Below, one piece after another: positions 36,484 through 45,465 of a stretch of DNA of 64,000 nucleotides (positions are counted from its first letter, which is position 1; the number at the start of each line of letters is the position of its first letter). The stretch is taken from assembly GCA_963662605.1 (NCBI GenBank), contig OY759785.1, forward strand, positions 868,001 to 932,000, written 5' to 3'. The stretch comes from G963662605 sp963662605. Its GTDB lineage: Bacteria; Bacteroidota; Ignavibacteria; Ignavibacteriales; Ignavibacteriaceae. The notes beneath the pieces are model-generated. The model was not told the DNA's origin. It saw only the letters and a list, made by a program, of their open reading frames with translations, and did no database searches. Position numbers and translations under genes: made by a program.

Positions 36484-36486
36484 ATT

Positions 36487-36945
36487 ATGAAAACAAATGA
36501 AATTATAAACTTGACGGATGCATATTTTGCCGGTAAAACCACATCTGAAGAAGAACGGCTTTTATTTGTATCCCTTTCCCAAAACATCGAAGGCAGAGAA
36601 TATTTTAAGGATTCCATGCTGCTGAAAACAGCACTGCAAACGGTTGAAGAGCCTTTTCCCGAACATCTTGATGCAAAGATTCTGGTTGGAATCCAGAGTC
36701 AAAATAAGGCTACTATGTTTGACTATCTGAATCCACGCTTCCTGCCGTTATATGCAGTGACCATTTGTGTCATCGTTTTTACCTTCGTCTTTTTCAATAA
36801 AATGGAATCATACAAATCCGAAATGGAAAAGACAATGCAAACGGTAAAAGATCAACAATATACCATCGAGCTATTAATGAACGGACTGCCGACAGTGCAG
36901 GTCAGGCCGACATCACAACAAGTATATAAATTAATGAATAATTAA
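36487..36945 (+). CDS. Single-pass membrane protein, anti-sigma candidate
   Basis: 152 aa. Cytoplasmic N-terminus ~1-77 (TDAYFAGKTTSEEERLLF), one transmembrane helix (~79-100, RFLPLYAVTICVIVFTFVFF), then a short periplasmic coiled-coil tail. The size, topology and place right after the ECF sigma gene match anti-sigma factors; the zinc-binding HxxxCxxC motif of the ZAS subgroup is absent. Confidence 0.7.
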   Translation: MKTNEIINLTDAYFAGKTTSEEERLLFVSLSQNIEGREYFKDSMLLKTALQTVEEPFPEHLDAKILVGIQSQNKATMFDYLNPRFLPLYAVTICVIVFTFVFFNKMESYKSEMEKTMQTVKDQQYTIELLMNGLPTVQVRPTSQQVYKLMNN

Positions 36946-36954
36946 GGAGTTTTT

Positions 36955-37665
36955 ATGAAGACGATTATCAGGTTAATGCTGCTATTGATATTCGGTTTGC
37001 CGGTTTGTGCATTTGCCACAGGTGAATCCACGAATGTTCCGGCGGTTCTGGATTTGGCTGACTCGATATATCATATGGCCGATAAAATGCCTGTGCCCGT
37101 GGGAGGAATGGAGGCAATATTTAAAAACGTGCATTATCCCGACAAAGCTGTAAAGGCAAAAAAGGAAGGAAAGACCATAGTCGCCGCAGTTGTAGATGCT
37201 AATGGAGATGTAAAAAAAGTTACCATAAAGAGCAGTACCGATAAAGTGTTCGATGCGGCATCAAAAGACGCGGTGAAGAAAACGAAATTTACACCGGCAC
37301 TCGTAAATGGTAAACCGGTTAAAAGCGAGATTGCTATCCCGATTCAGTTCCGGCTTGATGGTAAAGACGATATGCCTTTAAATGAAGAGATGCCTACAAT
37401 AATTGGCGGCACCGATGCCATCATGAAAAATGTCAGATATCCTGAGGCTGCCAAAAATGCCAAGATCGAAGGAAAAGTGTTCCTGCAAGGCGTGATAGAT
37501 GAAAATGGAAATGTGACCGAGGTATCCATTTTTAAGAGTGTTAACCCGGACTTGGATGCGGAAGCAATGAGGGCTTTCAGTTCTGTCAAATTTATACCGG
37601 GGAAAAAAGATGGCAAACCAGTTAAGGTTAAAATCATTATTCCTATTATGTTTAAGCTGGACTGA
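36955..37665 (+). CDS. Periplasmic protein with two TonB C-terminal domains
   Basis: 236 aa. Signal peptide 1-22, then two tandem TonB-C domains (~50-133 and ~145-236): YPDKAVKAKKEGKTIVAAVV, FTPALVNGKPVKSEIAIPIQF, and the second YPEAAKNAKIEGKVFLQGVI, FIPGKKDGKPVKVKIIIPIMF. Unlike TonB there is no membrane anchor plus Pro-rich linker, so it is a periplasmic TonB-box-binding-like protein. It follows the sigma and anti-sigma genes at 9 bases and is probably part of their operon. Confidence 0.85.
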   Translation: MKTIIRLMLLLIFGLPVCAFATGESTNVPAVLDLADSIYHMADKMPVPVGGMEAIFKNVHYPDKAVKAKKEGKTIVAAVVDANGDVKKVTIKSSTDKVFDAASKDAVKKTKFTPALVNGKPVKSEIAIPIQFRLDGKDDMPLNEEMPTIIGGTDAIMKNVRYPEAAKNAKIEGKVFLQGVIDENGNVTEVSIFKSVNPDLDAEAMRAFSSVKFIPGKKDGKPVKVKIIIPIMFKLD

Positions 37666-37712
37666 TAAATATTGGTGTGAAAATTTGATTGATCTAAAAC
37701 TTGGATTTATTA

Positions 37713-37741
37713 AAAGAGCGGCAAGTGTCGCTCTTTCTTTT
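37713..37741 (+). terminator. Terminator after the TonB-C gene
   Basis: AAAGAGCG (37713-37720) pairs with CGCTCTTT (37729-37736) followed by CTTTTTATT. Also lies 3' of the convergent gene at 37747. Confidence 0.65.
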
Positions 37742-37746
37742 TATTG

Positions 37747-38079
37747 CTACTTACCATTTCTGGCGCAACGGCCTTTTGGACCTGTACCGTCACATACACC
37801 ATAAACTGCGCCTGTGGTTGAGTCCTTAACCGTACCGGCATACTTGCAAGCTCCGGTTCCGTTACCTCTGCCTTTTCCTCTACCTTGTCCGTTTTTTCTT
37901 CCTGCATTAGTGCCGTAATTGTCGCATAGACCATCACCGTTCTTATCAACAAAGTAGCGGCCTTTTGTGTTTGATTGCGGCTTTGTTGTATTCTGCTGTG
38001 CGTATGCTGTGGTGGTAAGAGTTGTTAACGACACCAAAATGATGGTTAAAAAGAAAAAGAAATTCAGTCTTCTTTGCAT
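37747..38079 (-). CDS. Small exported Gly/Lys/Arg-rich protein with four Cys
   Basis: 110 aa from ATG 38079. Signal peptide 1-27 (FFFFLTIILVSL...AYAQ). The mature chain has a calcium-loop-like FVDKNGDGLCDN, a very basic Gly stretch (GRKNGQGRGKGRGNGTG), then CKYAG and YGVCDGTG. The four Cys may form disulfides or bind metal. A sigma-54-like promoter lies 43 bases upstream and another drives the divergent DUF2202 gene, so both are probably under the sigma-54 activator at 41329. Similar small proteins accompany metal-stress genes in Bacteroidota as far as I know; the exact role is unknown. Confidence 0.7.
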   Translation of the reverse strand: MQRRLNFFFFLTIILVSLTTLTTTAYAQQNTTKPQSNTKGRYFVDKNGDGLCDNYGTNAGRKNGQGRGKGRGNGTGACKYAGTVKDSTTGAVYGVCDGTGPKGRCARNGK

Positions 38080-38121
38080 AAATACTCCAATATATTTTGT
38101 TGATTGATTGCACGATTGAGT

Positions 38122-38137
38122 TTCAAACAATGTGCCA
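38122..38137 (-). promoter_or_regulatory. Candidate sigma-54 promoter for the small Gly-rich protein
   Basis: On the minus strand TGGCACATTGTTTGAA: GG at -24 and GA at -12 with the required 10-base gap (consensus TGGCAC-N5-TTGC). Start of transcription would be near 38111, about 30 bases before the ATG. Confidence 0.55.
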
Positions 38138-38282
38138 CATTTCAATCGCTCAAAAAAGGGTCTAAATAAAGGATGATATACGTTTCTTTGCATAAGTAGA
38201 CCGGATGGTCGTAATTGGCGGCCTATAATGTCGAACTCGATGAGCTGCTGTTAAAAATGTTTGAAAATATTGGAAAATATTT

Positions 38283-38298
38283 TGGCATGCGAATTGTT
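38283..38298 (+). promoter_or_regulatory. Candidate sigma-54 promoter for the DUF2202 lipoprotein
   Basis: TGGCATGCGAATTGTT: GG and GT separated by 10 bases, matching the -24/-12 pattern with one change at -12. Lies 40 bases upstream of the ATG at 38339 and diverges from the element at 38122-38137. Confidence 0.5.
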
Positions 38299-38338
38299 TC
38301 ACGTCTATACAACATTAATCTTTAACAAAAGGACACCT

Positions 38339-39025
38339 ATGAAAAGCTCTATTGCAATTCGATTATTCGTCGGCATACTTCTCTTATTATCATTGACACG
38401 ATGCAACAATGCAGAAAACAGCATGTCTCCTCTGTCCGGTGAATCAAACAGCGCAAGAGGCACACAGACCGCGGATCAATATTTACCGATGCTGGCGGAC
38501 ACTGCTTTTACAACTCATAACACGGATTCATCATTTACCGGGCAGGATGGTTTACTCTACATGAGGGAAGAAGAGAAACTGGCGCATGATGTTTATTTGT
38601 ATCTCAATACAAAGTGGAATCAAAAAGTATTTGCGAATATAACAACGAGTGAACAACGCCATGTTGATGCCATGAAATATCTGCTTTCGATATATAATGT
38701 AGCGGATCCCGTAATCAATGAAATCCCCGGACAGTTCGTTAATAGCCATTTACAGGATTTATATAATCAGCTTATATCTGCCGGTAGTGTCTCGCTCGTA
38801 GAAGCATTAAAGGTAGGTGCGGCAATTGAGGAAATAGATATACTCGACATTAAAAAGGAAATTGCCGCTGACAGTAAGTATACCGACATAACGGGTGTAT
38901 ACACGAATCTGATGTCAGCTTCAGAAAATCATTTGAGGGCTTTTGTCCGGAATCTATCACGTCAGGGAGTTACATATCAACCTCAATATTTGACCGCGCA
39001 AGAATACGCTGCTATAATTAACTAA
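38339..39025 (+). CDS. DUF2202 ferritin-like protein, probable lipoprotein
   Basis: 228 aa from ATG 38339 (AAAGGACACCT upstream). N-terminal hydrophobic signal then a Cys at ~22. The DUF2202 domain (~60-225) is a four-helix ferritin-like bundle with metal-ligand-type motifs: MREEEKLAHDVYLYL, TTSEQRHVDAMKYLL, GAAIEEIDILD, SASENHLRAFVRNL. The Glu/His pattern (E, ExxH, E, ExxH) suits a di-metal site. Biochemical role is not established for the family; envelope metal or oxidant handling is plausible given the neighbouring sensor pair. Confidence 0.88.
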   Translation: MKSSIAIRLFVGILLLLSLTRCNNAENSMSPLSGESNSARGTQTADQYLPMLADTAFTTHNTDSSFTGQDGLLYMREEEKLAHDVYLYLNTKWNQKVFANITTSEQRHVDAMKYLLSIYNVADPVINEIPGQFVNSHLQDLYNQLISAGSVSLVEALKVGAAIEEIDILDIKKEIAADSKYTDITGVYTNLMSASENHLRAFVRNLSRQGVTYQPQYLTAQEYAAIIN

Positions 39026-39073
39026 TGCTGCAAATCAGTCGGGAAATTCCATGTTTCGCGACTTCCCAGGCCT

Positions 39074-39098
39074 GTTGGGTCGAATTTTTCGACCTAAC
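39074..39098. other. Hairpin between DUF2202 and kinase genes
   Basis: GTTGGGTCGAA (39074-39084) pairs with TTCGACCTAAC (39088-39098), one G-U pair, 3-nt loop; no T-run. Could lower read-through or stabilise the upstream mRNA. Confidence 0.45.
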
Positions 39099-39142
39099 GG
39101 GCGAATTATGGGTTTTCATATTAAAAATTTTACTATAATTCA

Positions 39143-41317
39143 ATGAATTCTTGGAACAGTTTTTGGTTTAGTTACATCAAACCATTAGTTAAAAAATTAC
39201 TTGATATGAAAGCTTCTGCCAAAATACTTACAGCACGGAATTATCTTCTTGTCCCCATCATCGTACTGATTTCGATCGTAATATTCTCCGGTATTAACGA
39301 AATGAAGCAGTCAACTGCCGCGTTGATGGTGTTAACGAAGAATCAGGCCAGAGCAATGATGGAAACATTGGTCATGTCTTCACAGAACAGCATCACCGCA
39401 CAGGAGAGTATAGAAAAATCAGTGAAAGGCAGACTGCTTGATAATGCCGGAATGCTAAAGATGCTTTATGAGCAAGGCAAACTATCTAATAGTTTTTTGA
39501 AAGAGTATGCAAATAGTCACGAGCTATTCAGGATAAATATTTTTAACAGCAGCCGCGAAATGATTATGAGCAATGTTCCAATCGGCGGAACCTCCGGTGG
39601 TCAGGGAATGAAAGGCCGGGGATTCGGAAAAGGCCGCATGATGGGGAAAATGGGATGGGGCGGCGGTAATGGCGGTAGAAATTTGACCCGCACACAGGAA
39701 CTCCCTGAACTGGACCCGATTTTTAACGGCACAAAAGACACTTTAATCATAGGCTTGAAAAACGCACGTTTTAATGATGCCCTGCGTTACGTTGTCGCTC
39801 TAAAAGCGAAGGGGCCCGTAGCAATTGTTGTGAATACTGATGAAGAGCAGATGAGTCATGACAAAAAAGAAGGAGCACTCGCTGCGCTGGTTAAAAATAT
39901 CTCATCAAAAAAAGATATCGCATTCTTTATTCTGCAGGACGCAAATGGAATTATTGCGGCAACGGATGAGGCTCCGAAGTATAATACCACATCCGACTCT
40001 GTTTTTATTGCTAAGGCAATCGGTTCCGGCAAGTTCAATTACCGGCTTGCTACGTTTAATAACAAAGATGTTCTTGAGGCAATCCAGTCGTTTTCGTTTC
40101 CTGACAATTCAATTGGAGTGATAAGAATCGGCATACCATTGGACTTATTGGAACAACTGAAAAGTGGAATTTTAAACCGTATAATTCTCAATGCCGTCTT
40201 CCTTTTTCTTGCAGGCGCACTGATTATACTGTTCTTTCATGTCCGGCAAAATTACAGAACTCTTGAAGGACAGTTTAAAGACGTTGAATCTTTCTCTTCC
40301 GGCGTAATCGAAACGGTGAATGATGCAATTATTGTGTACAACGAACGTGATGGCATTAAGATTTTTAACAAAGCGGCGGAAAAGCTATTCGAGCTTCAGG
40401 AAGTGCAGGTTATCAACAAAAGGCTTTCTGAATTACCATTTAACGATGATTTAAAAAGACTATTTGATTCTCAATCAGGCCTCGAGGAATATACCGTGCA
40501 TGTGGGCGGTAAACGTAAACAATTGATGGTATCGAAGAGTGGTTTTCTCGACTCGGAAAATACTGCGAGCACGATTATTGTTGTACGGGACTTTACGGAA
40601 TTCCGGACATTGGAGATGCAATTACAGCGGAAAGAACGCCTGACCGCAATGGGTTCGCTTGCTTCCGGAGTAGCTCACGAAGTAAGAAATCCGTTGAATT
40701 CCATCGGTACCATCGCACAGCAGCTTGATAAGGATTTTACTTCTGTGGAAAATACAGATGAGTATCATAAGCTGGTGAAAATAATTTACAGTGAGGTTAA
40801 GCGAATAGATAAAACGGTATCGAATTTCTTAAAGTTTGCCAAACCCGAAGTAATCCACCCGGAATATTTTAATTTGAGCGAATTTTTCGAACAAATTTCC
40901 GGCCAGTTTGTAAGTGAACTTGGTGAAAAGGGAGTAGCGCTAAGTATAACAGTATCCGAAGATTGTAGAGTTCGGTGGGATAGGAATCAGATTCAACAGG
41001 TAGTGATTAATTTGATTCGGAATTCCGTTGAGGCGATGAAACGTGGCGGTAATATTACTATTATGGCGGTTAAACAGCCATCAGGTGAGAGACCGGTTGA
41101 GATAATTGTCGAAGATAACGGGCCGGGTATACCGGCTGAAATACTCCCCAAAATTTTTAACCTCTATTTTACCACAAAGCCGGAAGGCACCGGGATAGGT
41201 TTGAGTGTCGTACAAAAAATCATTGATGAACACGGCGGCATAATATTTATTGATAGCTCTATAAAAGAAGGTACCTCAATTCATATGCAGATGCCGTTGG
41301 AAATTGGAAATGTGTAA
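39143..41317 (+). CDS. Membrane sensor histidine kinase (ZraS/NtrB-like)
   Basis: 724 aa. TM1 at ~32-52 (YLLVPIIVLISIVIFSG), periplasmic sensor ~55-340, TM2 at ~345-368, PAS domain ~380-490, then kinase core with His in ASGVAHEVRNPLNSIG and ATP-site VEDNGPGIPAEIL, GTGIGLSVVQKI. The periplasmic domain has an unusual Gly/Met/Lys/Arg loop (~149-180: GGQGMKGRGFGKGRMMGK), which echoes the Gly-rich exported protein at 37747. The layout recalls zinc/metal sensors such as ZraS. The start could also be ATG 39206. Eleven bases separate it from its regulator. Confidence 0.9.
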   Translation: MNSWNSFWFSYIKPLVKKLLDMKASAKILTARNYLLVPIIVLISIVIFSGINEMKQSTAALMVLTKNQARAMMETLVMSSQNSITAQESIEKSVKGRLLDNAGMLKMLYEQGKLSNSFLKEYANSHELFRINIFNSSREMIMSNVPIGGTSGGQGMKGRGFGKGRMMGKMGWGGGNGGRNLTRTQELPELDPIFNGTKDTLIIGLKNARFNDALRYVVALKAKGPVAIVVNTDEEQMSHDKKEGALAALVKNISSKKDIAFFILQDANGIIAATDEAPKYNTTSDSVFIAKAIGSGKFNYRLATFNNKDVLEAIQSFSFPDNSIGVIRIGIPLDLLEQLKSGILNRIILNAVFLFLAGALIILFFHVRQNYRTLEGQFKDVESFSSGVIETVNDAIIVYNERDGIKIFNKAAEKLFELQEVQVINKRLSELPFNDDLKRLFDSQSGLEEYTVHVGGKRKQLMVSKSGFLDSENTASTIIVVRDFTEFRTLEMQLQRKERLTAMGSLASGVAHEVRNPLNSIGTIAQQLDKDFTSVENTDEYHKLVKIIYSEVKRIDKTVSNFLKFAKPEVIHPEYFNLSEFFEQISGQFVSELGEKGVALSITVSEDCRVRWDRNQIQQVVINLIRNSVEAMKRGGNITIMAVKQPSGERPVEIIVEDNGPGIPAEILPKIFNLYFTTKPEGTGIGLSVVQKIIDEHGGIIFIDSSIKEGTSIHMQMPLEIGNV

Positions 41318-41328
41318 GGAAATATATT

Positions 41329-42696
41329 ATGTGTGATATGTCGGTTCTTATTATTGATGATGAACAGATTCAGCGGGAATCCATTGAAGGATTTCTCAAG
41401 CGAAGAAAATATACCGTAATGACGGCAGCGAATGGCGAAGATGGTCTTAAAATTGCCGAACAAAATGCGGTTGACGTTGTGTTGACGGATTTTCGTATGC
41501 CGGGGCTTAATGGCCTTGAAGTATTAAAGCGGGTAAAGGAAATTAATCCGGAAATAGATGTGGTTGTAATTACCGCGTACGGAAGCGTACAGGATGCGGT
41601 TGATATATTAAAAGCCGGAGCATTCGATTATCTCACAAAACCCATTGATCTTGATGAACTTGAAAATTTACTCGGCCGGATATGTGAACGGCGCATGCTC
41701 GTATCGGAAAACAAGTTACTGAAAGAACAGCTGCGGGAGAGATACCGTTTTGAAACAATCATCTCGCAGAGTAAAGAGATGGAAGAAACTTTGAATGTCG
41801 CAGGAATGGTGGCAAATACAAAAGCCACGGTTCTTATTCGCGGTGAAAGCGGTACCGGGAAAGAACTTATTGCAAAAGCTATTCACTATACCGGCGATAG
41901 AAAAAACAACCCGTTTGTTACTGTTAACATTGCTGCCTTATCGGAAAATTTATTGGAAAGTGAATTATTCGGGCACGAAAAGGGGGCGTTCACCGGGGCA
42001 GTAAATTCACGTTCCGGTAAATTTGAATTGGCTGACGGCGGTACGATATTTTTAGATGAGATAGGCGAGGTACCGCTTTCAGTTCAGGTTAAGCTCCTTA
42101 GGGTTTTGCAGTTTGGCGAAATTGAAAGAGTCGGCAGCGATAAAGTGAAGAAAGTTGATGTTAGAATAATCTCTGCCACACACCGGAATCTTGAAGAGAT
42201 GATAAGCACCGGCGAATTTCGTGAAGATTTATTTTACCGGATAAATGTTGTTCCGGTTTTTGTCCCTCCGCTGAGAAAAAGAAGAAGTGATATTCCATTG
42301 CTGATTGATCACTTTATTGAGAAGTATAAATTGGAAAATCATAAAGAAATTTCCGGCGTTACAAAAGAGGCACTCGACAAGCTTATCAAATACGAATATC
42401 CGGGTAATATCCGGGAACTGGAGAACATTGTTGAGCACGCGGTTATATTTAGCAGAGACGGCTATATTAAGGTGAAGGATATTCCCCTGAATATTAACGC
42501 TGAGCCGGAAAAGAATGTACTCAACCCTCTGAATCTTGATGACGATTATGAGCAAAAAATGACATCATTTGAAAAAGAAATGCTTCTTGAAGCAATTCAT
42601 CTGGCCGGGGGAAATAAAAGTGCTGCTGCAAGAATGTTGAAAATATCGGAACGGCATTTGCGGTCGAGACTTGAACGGCTTGGATTAAAGCAATGA
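41329..42696 (+). CDS. Sigma-54-dependent response regulator (ZraR/NtrC-like)
   Basis: 455 aa, AAGGA upstream of ATG. Receiver with phospho-Asp54 (VVLTDFRMPGLNGLEV), AAA+ domain with GESGTGKELIAKAIH, GAFTGAVNSRSGKFELA and GTIFLDEIGEV, and C-terminal Fis helix-turn-helix (GGNKSAAARMLKISERHLR). All activator motifs are intact. Co-transcribed with the kinase. Its probable targets are the divergent sigma-54-like promoters at 38122 and 38283. Confidence 0.94.
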   Translation: MCDMSVLIIDDEQIQRESIEGFLKRRKYTVMTAANGEDGLKIAEQNAVDVVLTDFRMPGLNGLEVLKRVKEINPEIDVVVITAYGSVQDAVDILKAGAFDYLTKPIDLDELENLLGRICERRMLVSENKLLKEQLRERYRFETIISQSKEMEETLNVAGMVANTKATVLIRGESGTGKELIAKAIHYTGDRKNNPFVTVNIAALSENLLESELFGHEKGAFTGAVNSRSGKFELADGGTIFLDEIGEVPLSVQVKLLRVLQFGEIERVGSDKVKKVDVRIISATHRNLEEMISTGEFREDLFYRINVVPVFVPPLRKRRSDIPLLIDHFIEKYKLENHKEISGVTKEALDKLIKYEYPGNIRELENIVEHAVIFSRDGYIKVKDIPLNINAEPEKNVLNPLNLDDDYEQKMTSFEKEMLLEAIHLAGGNKSAAARMLKISERHLRSRLERLGLKQ

Positions 42697-42716
42697 TTTG
42701 TCAAAGATGAAATGAA

Positions 42717-42750
42717 ACGGGTATTGAGCTTTCAATACCCGTTTTGTTTT
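42717..42750. terminator. Bidirectional terminator
   Basis: ACGGGTATTGA (42717-42727) pairs with TCAATACCCGT (42732-42742), 4-nt loop, T-rich tail on the plus strand. It sits between two convergent genes and can serve both. Confidence 0.8.
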
Positions 42751-42751
42751 A

Positions 42752-44041
42752 TTAGTTGTTTTCTAATTCTTTTGCGACTGCAATTGCGGCAATAGTACCG
42801 TCGGAAACTGCTGTCGTTATCTGTCTGAATTGCTTGCTCGCCACATCACCCACGGCAAACACATCCTGAACATTAGTTTTCATACCTGCATCGGTTTTAA
42901 TGTAGCCCCAATTATCAAGAGTGAAATCAGCGTTAAGATCGCTGATGTTCGGCTGCATGCCTGCAAATATAAACACACCATCGCAGGAAAGTGTTTTTAG
43001 CTCATGTGTTTTTAAATCTTCCACAATTACCTGGTTGACCGAAGAGCCGGACTTTACAAACTCACGTGGTTCATGCTCAAAAACAAATTCAATTTTCGGA
43101 TTGGCGAATGCTTTTTCCTGCGCTATTTTATTAGCCTGAAGTTTATCAAACTGATGAACAATGGTTACCTTTGAAGCAAACTTGGTAATAAAGAGCGATT
43201 CCTCAATTGCCGAATTACCACCACCGATAACAATAACATGCTTGCCTTCATAGAACTTCGCATCGCATGTTGCGCAATAGGAAATACCCTGTCCTTTGTA
43301 TTCCTTTTCGCCTTTTACTCCAAGTAAACGTGGAGAAGAACCGGTTGCAATCAAAATCTTTTTTGCTTTGATGGTCTCAACGCCGTCAACGACAACGTAT
43401 TTTTCGGATAAATTAATATCGGTCAACTCAACAGCTGAACGGAATTCCGCTCCGGCGCCCTTTGCCTGTTCTGCCATGTGGTGCATCAGCATATATCCGG
43501 AAATAGGCTCACTGAATCCGGGATAGTTGCTGACCAGATGTGTTATTTTAACTTGACCGCCGGGCAATTCCTTATCAACTACGATGGTTTTCAATTTAGC
43601 CTGAGCAGTATATATGGCTGCTGATAATCCCGCCGGTCCACCACCGATAACCAAAACGTCACATGAGGTTTCGGAATTATTGATTTTACTTTTCAGTTCC
43701 TCACTTCTTTCAGTGGGAATGAGCAGGTCGAGATTTTTCATAATATCGGAGCGCTTAACACCACCGGTAAGTCTGTCTCCAACCATTTCACCGTTTTTGT
43801 AAAAAAGCAGAGTCGGGCTGGACGTAACACCTAACTGTTGAGCTAATTCCCGGTTTTCCTGGCGGAAAATTTTGATGAATTTTATATCGTTGCCGTAAAT
43901 ATCCGCGAGTGCTTCGAATTTACTGGCAAGTGCTTCGCACGGCGGACATTCGGTTGAGTAAAAATCAACAACGACGGATTGTCCTTGTAAAACTTCGGCG
44001 TTAAAATCTTCGCCGGTTATATGTAAAATATTTTCTGACAT
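42752..44041 (-). CDS. Thioredoxin-thioredoxin reductase fusion
   Basis: 429 aa. N-terminal thioredoxin domain (~1-105) with an unusual CPPC active site at 32-35 (TECPPCEALA; normal is CGPC), the cis-Pro in TSSPTLLF present. C-terminal low-Mr thioredoxin reductase (~120-429): FAD site VLVIGGGPAGLSAA, redox pair in YCATCDAKFY, NADPH site VIGGGNSAIEE, and VFAVGDVASKQFRQ. Delivers NADPH electrons to disulfides within one chain. The ATG overlaps the radical SAM stop by one base. In this operon it probably supplies reducing power for the peptide, the modifying enzyme or the methyltransferase cysteines (inference). Confidence 0.93.
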   Translation of the reverse strand: MSENILHITGEDFNAEVLQGQSVVVDFYSTECPPCEALASKFEALADIYGNDIKFIKIFRQENRELAQQLGVTSSPTLLFYKNGEMVGDRLTGGVKRSDIMKNLDLLIPTERSEELKSKINNSETSCDVLVIGGGPAGLSAAIYTAQAKLKTIVVDKELPGGQVKITHLVSNYPGFSEPISGYMLMHHMAEQAKGAGAEFRSAVELTDINLSEKYVVVDGVETIKAKKILIATGSSPRLLGVKGEKEYKGQGISYCATCDAKFYEGKHVIVIGGGNSAIEESLFITKFASKVTIVHQFDKLQANKIAQEKAFANPKIEFVFEHEPREFVKSGSSVNQVIVEDLKTHELKTLSCDGVFIFAGMQPNISDLNADFTLDNWGYIKTDAGMKTNVQDVFAVGDVASKQFRQITTAVSDGTIAAIAVAKELENN

Positions 44042-45351
44042 TATGCTTCCTCAGTATTATAAAATGAAATGCCCATGCCGATAAGCTCATTAATTGGCCG
44101 GCAATCGGGGCTATGCAATTTTCCTGTTCTGTTAAATGCAACTGCCGCGCATCCGCCGCCGCAGGCAAGCTGTTTACTGCAGTTGGCACATTCCGCAATG
44201 GTTGTCACATCACGCTCTTCCCATTCGGTCACCTTTTCATCATTAAGCGTGTAGGAAGGATAAAAAGCGCCAAGTGATTCGCCCGGCTTTCCGACGGTGG
44301 CCGTGCATGCAAAAATCCTACCCGTGTAATCAAAAGCCCATTCGGTTTTACATCCTGTGCAGGCATCAAATAAGGGGGCAGGGAGTTCGCCGTTTTCAAA
44401 AAGAAATTTTGATATGGAGAATGCCGGTTTATGAAATTCAACTATGTGCGGGTGCTGCTTAACTAATTTGTATATGTATTCGTAGAACTCCAGGCGGGAG
44501 AGAATTTTTTCGTTTCCTGTCTGGCAGTAATGCAATTCGTAATTTCTTCCGAGCTGTGTTTTGAAAAACGGACTCTTCGTCCAGCCGCGGTCAATTGCGA
44601 ACTGTGCCAGCGCCGGAAGTTCTTCAATGTTGAGTTTATCAACAACCATCCGGAGGTTGATGGTTATATTGTTTGCCAAAGCAAGATCAATGCCGTCAAC
44701 AATTTTATCGAATGTTGCCTGCCCGCCTTTTAAATATCTGCGGGTATCGTGTATGGTTCCCACGCCATCAAGTGTCACTTGAACTTCTCTAATGCGGTGG
44801 GATTTTAAAACATCCATGTATTCCGCAAGTGCGTAGCCGTTGGTTACGACTGCAACATCAAGATTTGCCTCTGTTGCTCTATCAAAAAAGTAGGTGATGA
44901 TATTTTTATTGCCGGCACCCGTCAATAGCGGTTCTCCGCCGAAAAGGGTAATATACTTTCTTCTGCCGGCGAATTTGGTTTTTACCGTTGCAAAAAAAGC
45001 ACCAATAATATCTGCCGATAATTTAGAAGTGTCGTTTTCGTATCCGGACTGATAGCAATAACTGCAGTCGAAATTGCAAGAGTACCACGGGACAAAAAAT
45101 ATCTGTACTTCATCCGAATCTTTATCATCAAGATGGTCGAGATACTTCTCGTTGTAGAGCCGTTTCTCTTCGTTTTCGTCTATCAGATACCCTTTCGCAA
45201 TAAATTCATCACGTTCGGGATAGTTACCATTCATCACTTCAGCGGCAATTCCCGGTGTGAGTATATCAGCGTTACCTGTCAGCAGATTGACGATATAATA
45301 AGAATCGGAATCTTTAATTTTTGAAAATATGTTGTATTTGGAAAAGTACAT
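44041..45351 (-). CDS. Radical SAM/SPASM peptide-modifying enzyme
   Basis: 436 aa. N-terminal ~80 residues resemble the leader-binding (RRE/PqqD-like) region seen in this class. Radical SAM cluster CxxxCxxC at Cys92, Cys96, Cys99 (WYSCNFDCSYCYQ), TLFGGEPLL, and VTNGYAL. The C-terminal SPASM region (~330-425) has seven or more Cys for extra clusters: CTGCKTEWAFDYTGRIFACT, CANCSKQLACGGGCAAV, SPDCRPI. Related enzymes make thioether or carbon-carbon crosslinks in ribosomal peptides or activate enzymes. A 31-residue Cys peptide is encoded 114 bases upstream on the same strand, a strong substrate candidate. Coupled to the Trx-TrxR gene (TAATG). Confidence 0.92.
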   Translation of the reverse strand: MYFSKYNIFSKIKDSDSYYIVNLLTGNADILTPGIAAEVMNGNYPERDEFIAKGYLIDENEEKRLYNEKYLDHLDDKDSDEVQIFFVPWYSCNFDCSYCYQSGYENDTSKLSADIIGAFFATVKTKFAGRRKYITLFGGEPLLTGAGNKNIITYFFDRATEANLDVAVVTNGYALAEYMDVLKSHRIREVQVTLDGVGTIHDTRRYLKGGQATFDKIVDGIDLALANNITINLRMVVDKLNIEELPALAQFAIDRGWTKSPFFKTQLGRNYELHYCQTGNEKILSRLEFYEYIYKLVKQHPHIVEFHKPAFSISKFLFENGELPAPLFDACTGCKTEWAFDYTGRIFACTATVGKPGESLGAFYPSYTLNDEKVTEWEERDVTTIAECANCSKQLACGGGCAAVAFNRTGKLHSPDCRPINELIGMGISFYNTEEA

Positions 45352-45414
45352 AATCTGCCTTGTTGAGATTGGTATGATGCAGGGAAATGAAAAAAGTTGC
45401 GAACGTCTTTATAG

Positions 45415-45448
45415 AAAAAGAGCCGGTGCAAATTTCTTTGTCCGGCTC
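45415..45448 (-). terminator. Terminator between the peptide gene and the radical SAM gene
   Basis: On the minus strand GAGCCGG pairs with CCGGCTC around a 15-nt loop (45448-45442 with 45426-45420), then five T. Partial termination here would give more transcript for the peptide than for the enzymes. Confidence 0.6.
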
Positions 45449-45465
45449 CAATCCAAAGGATTCAG

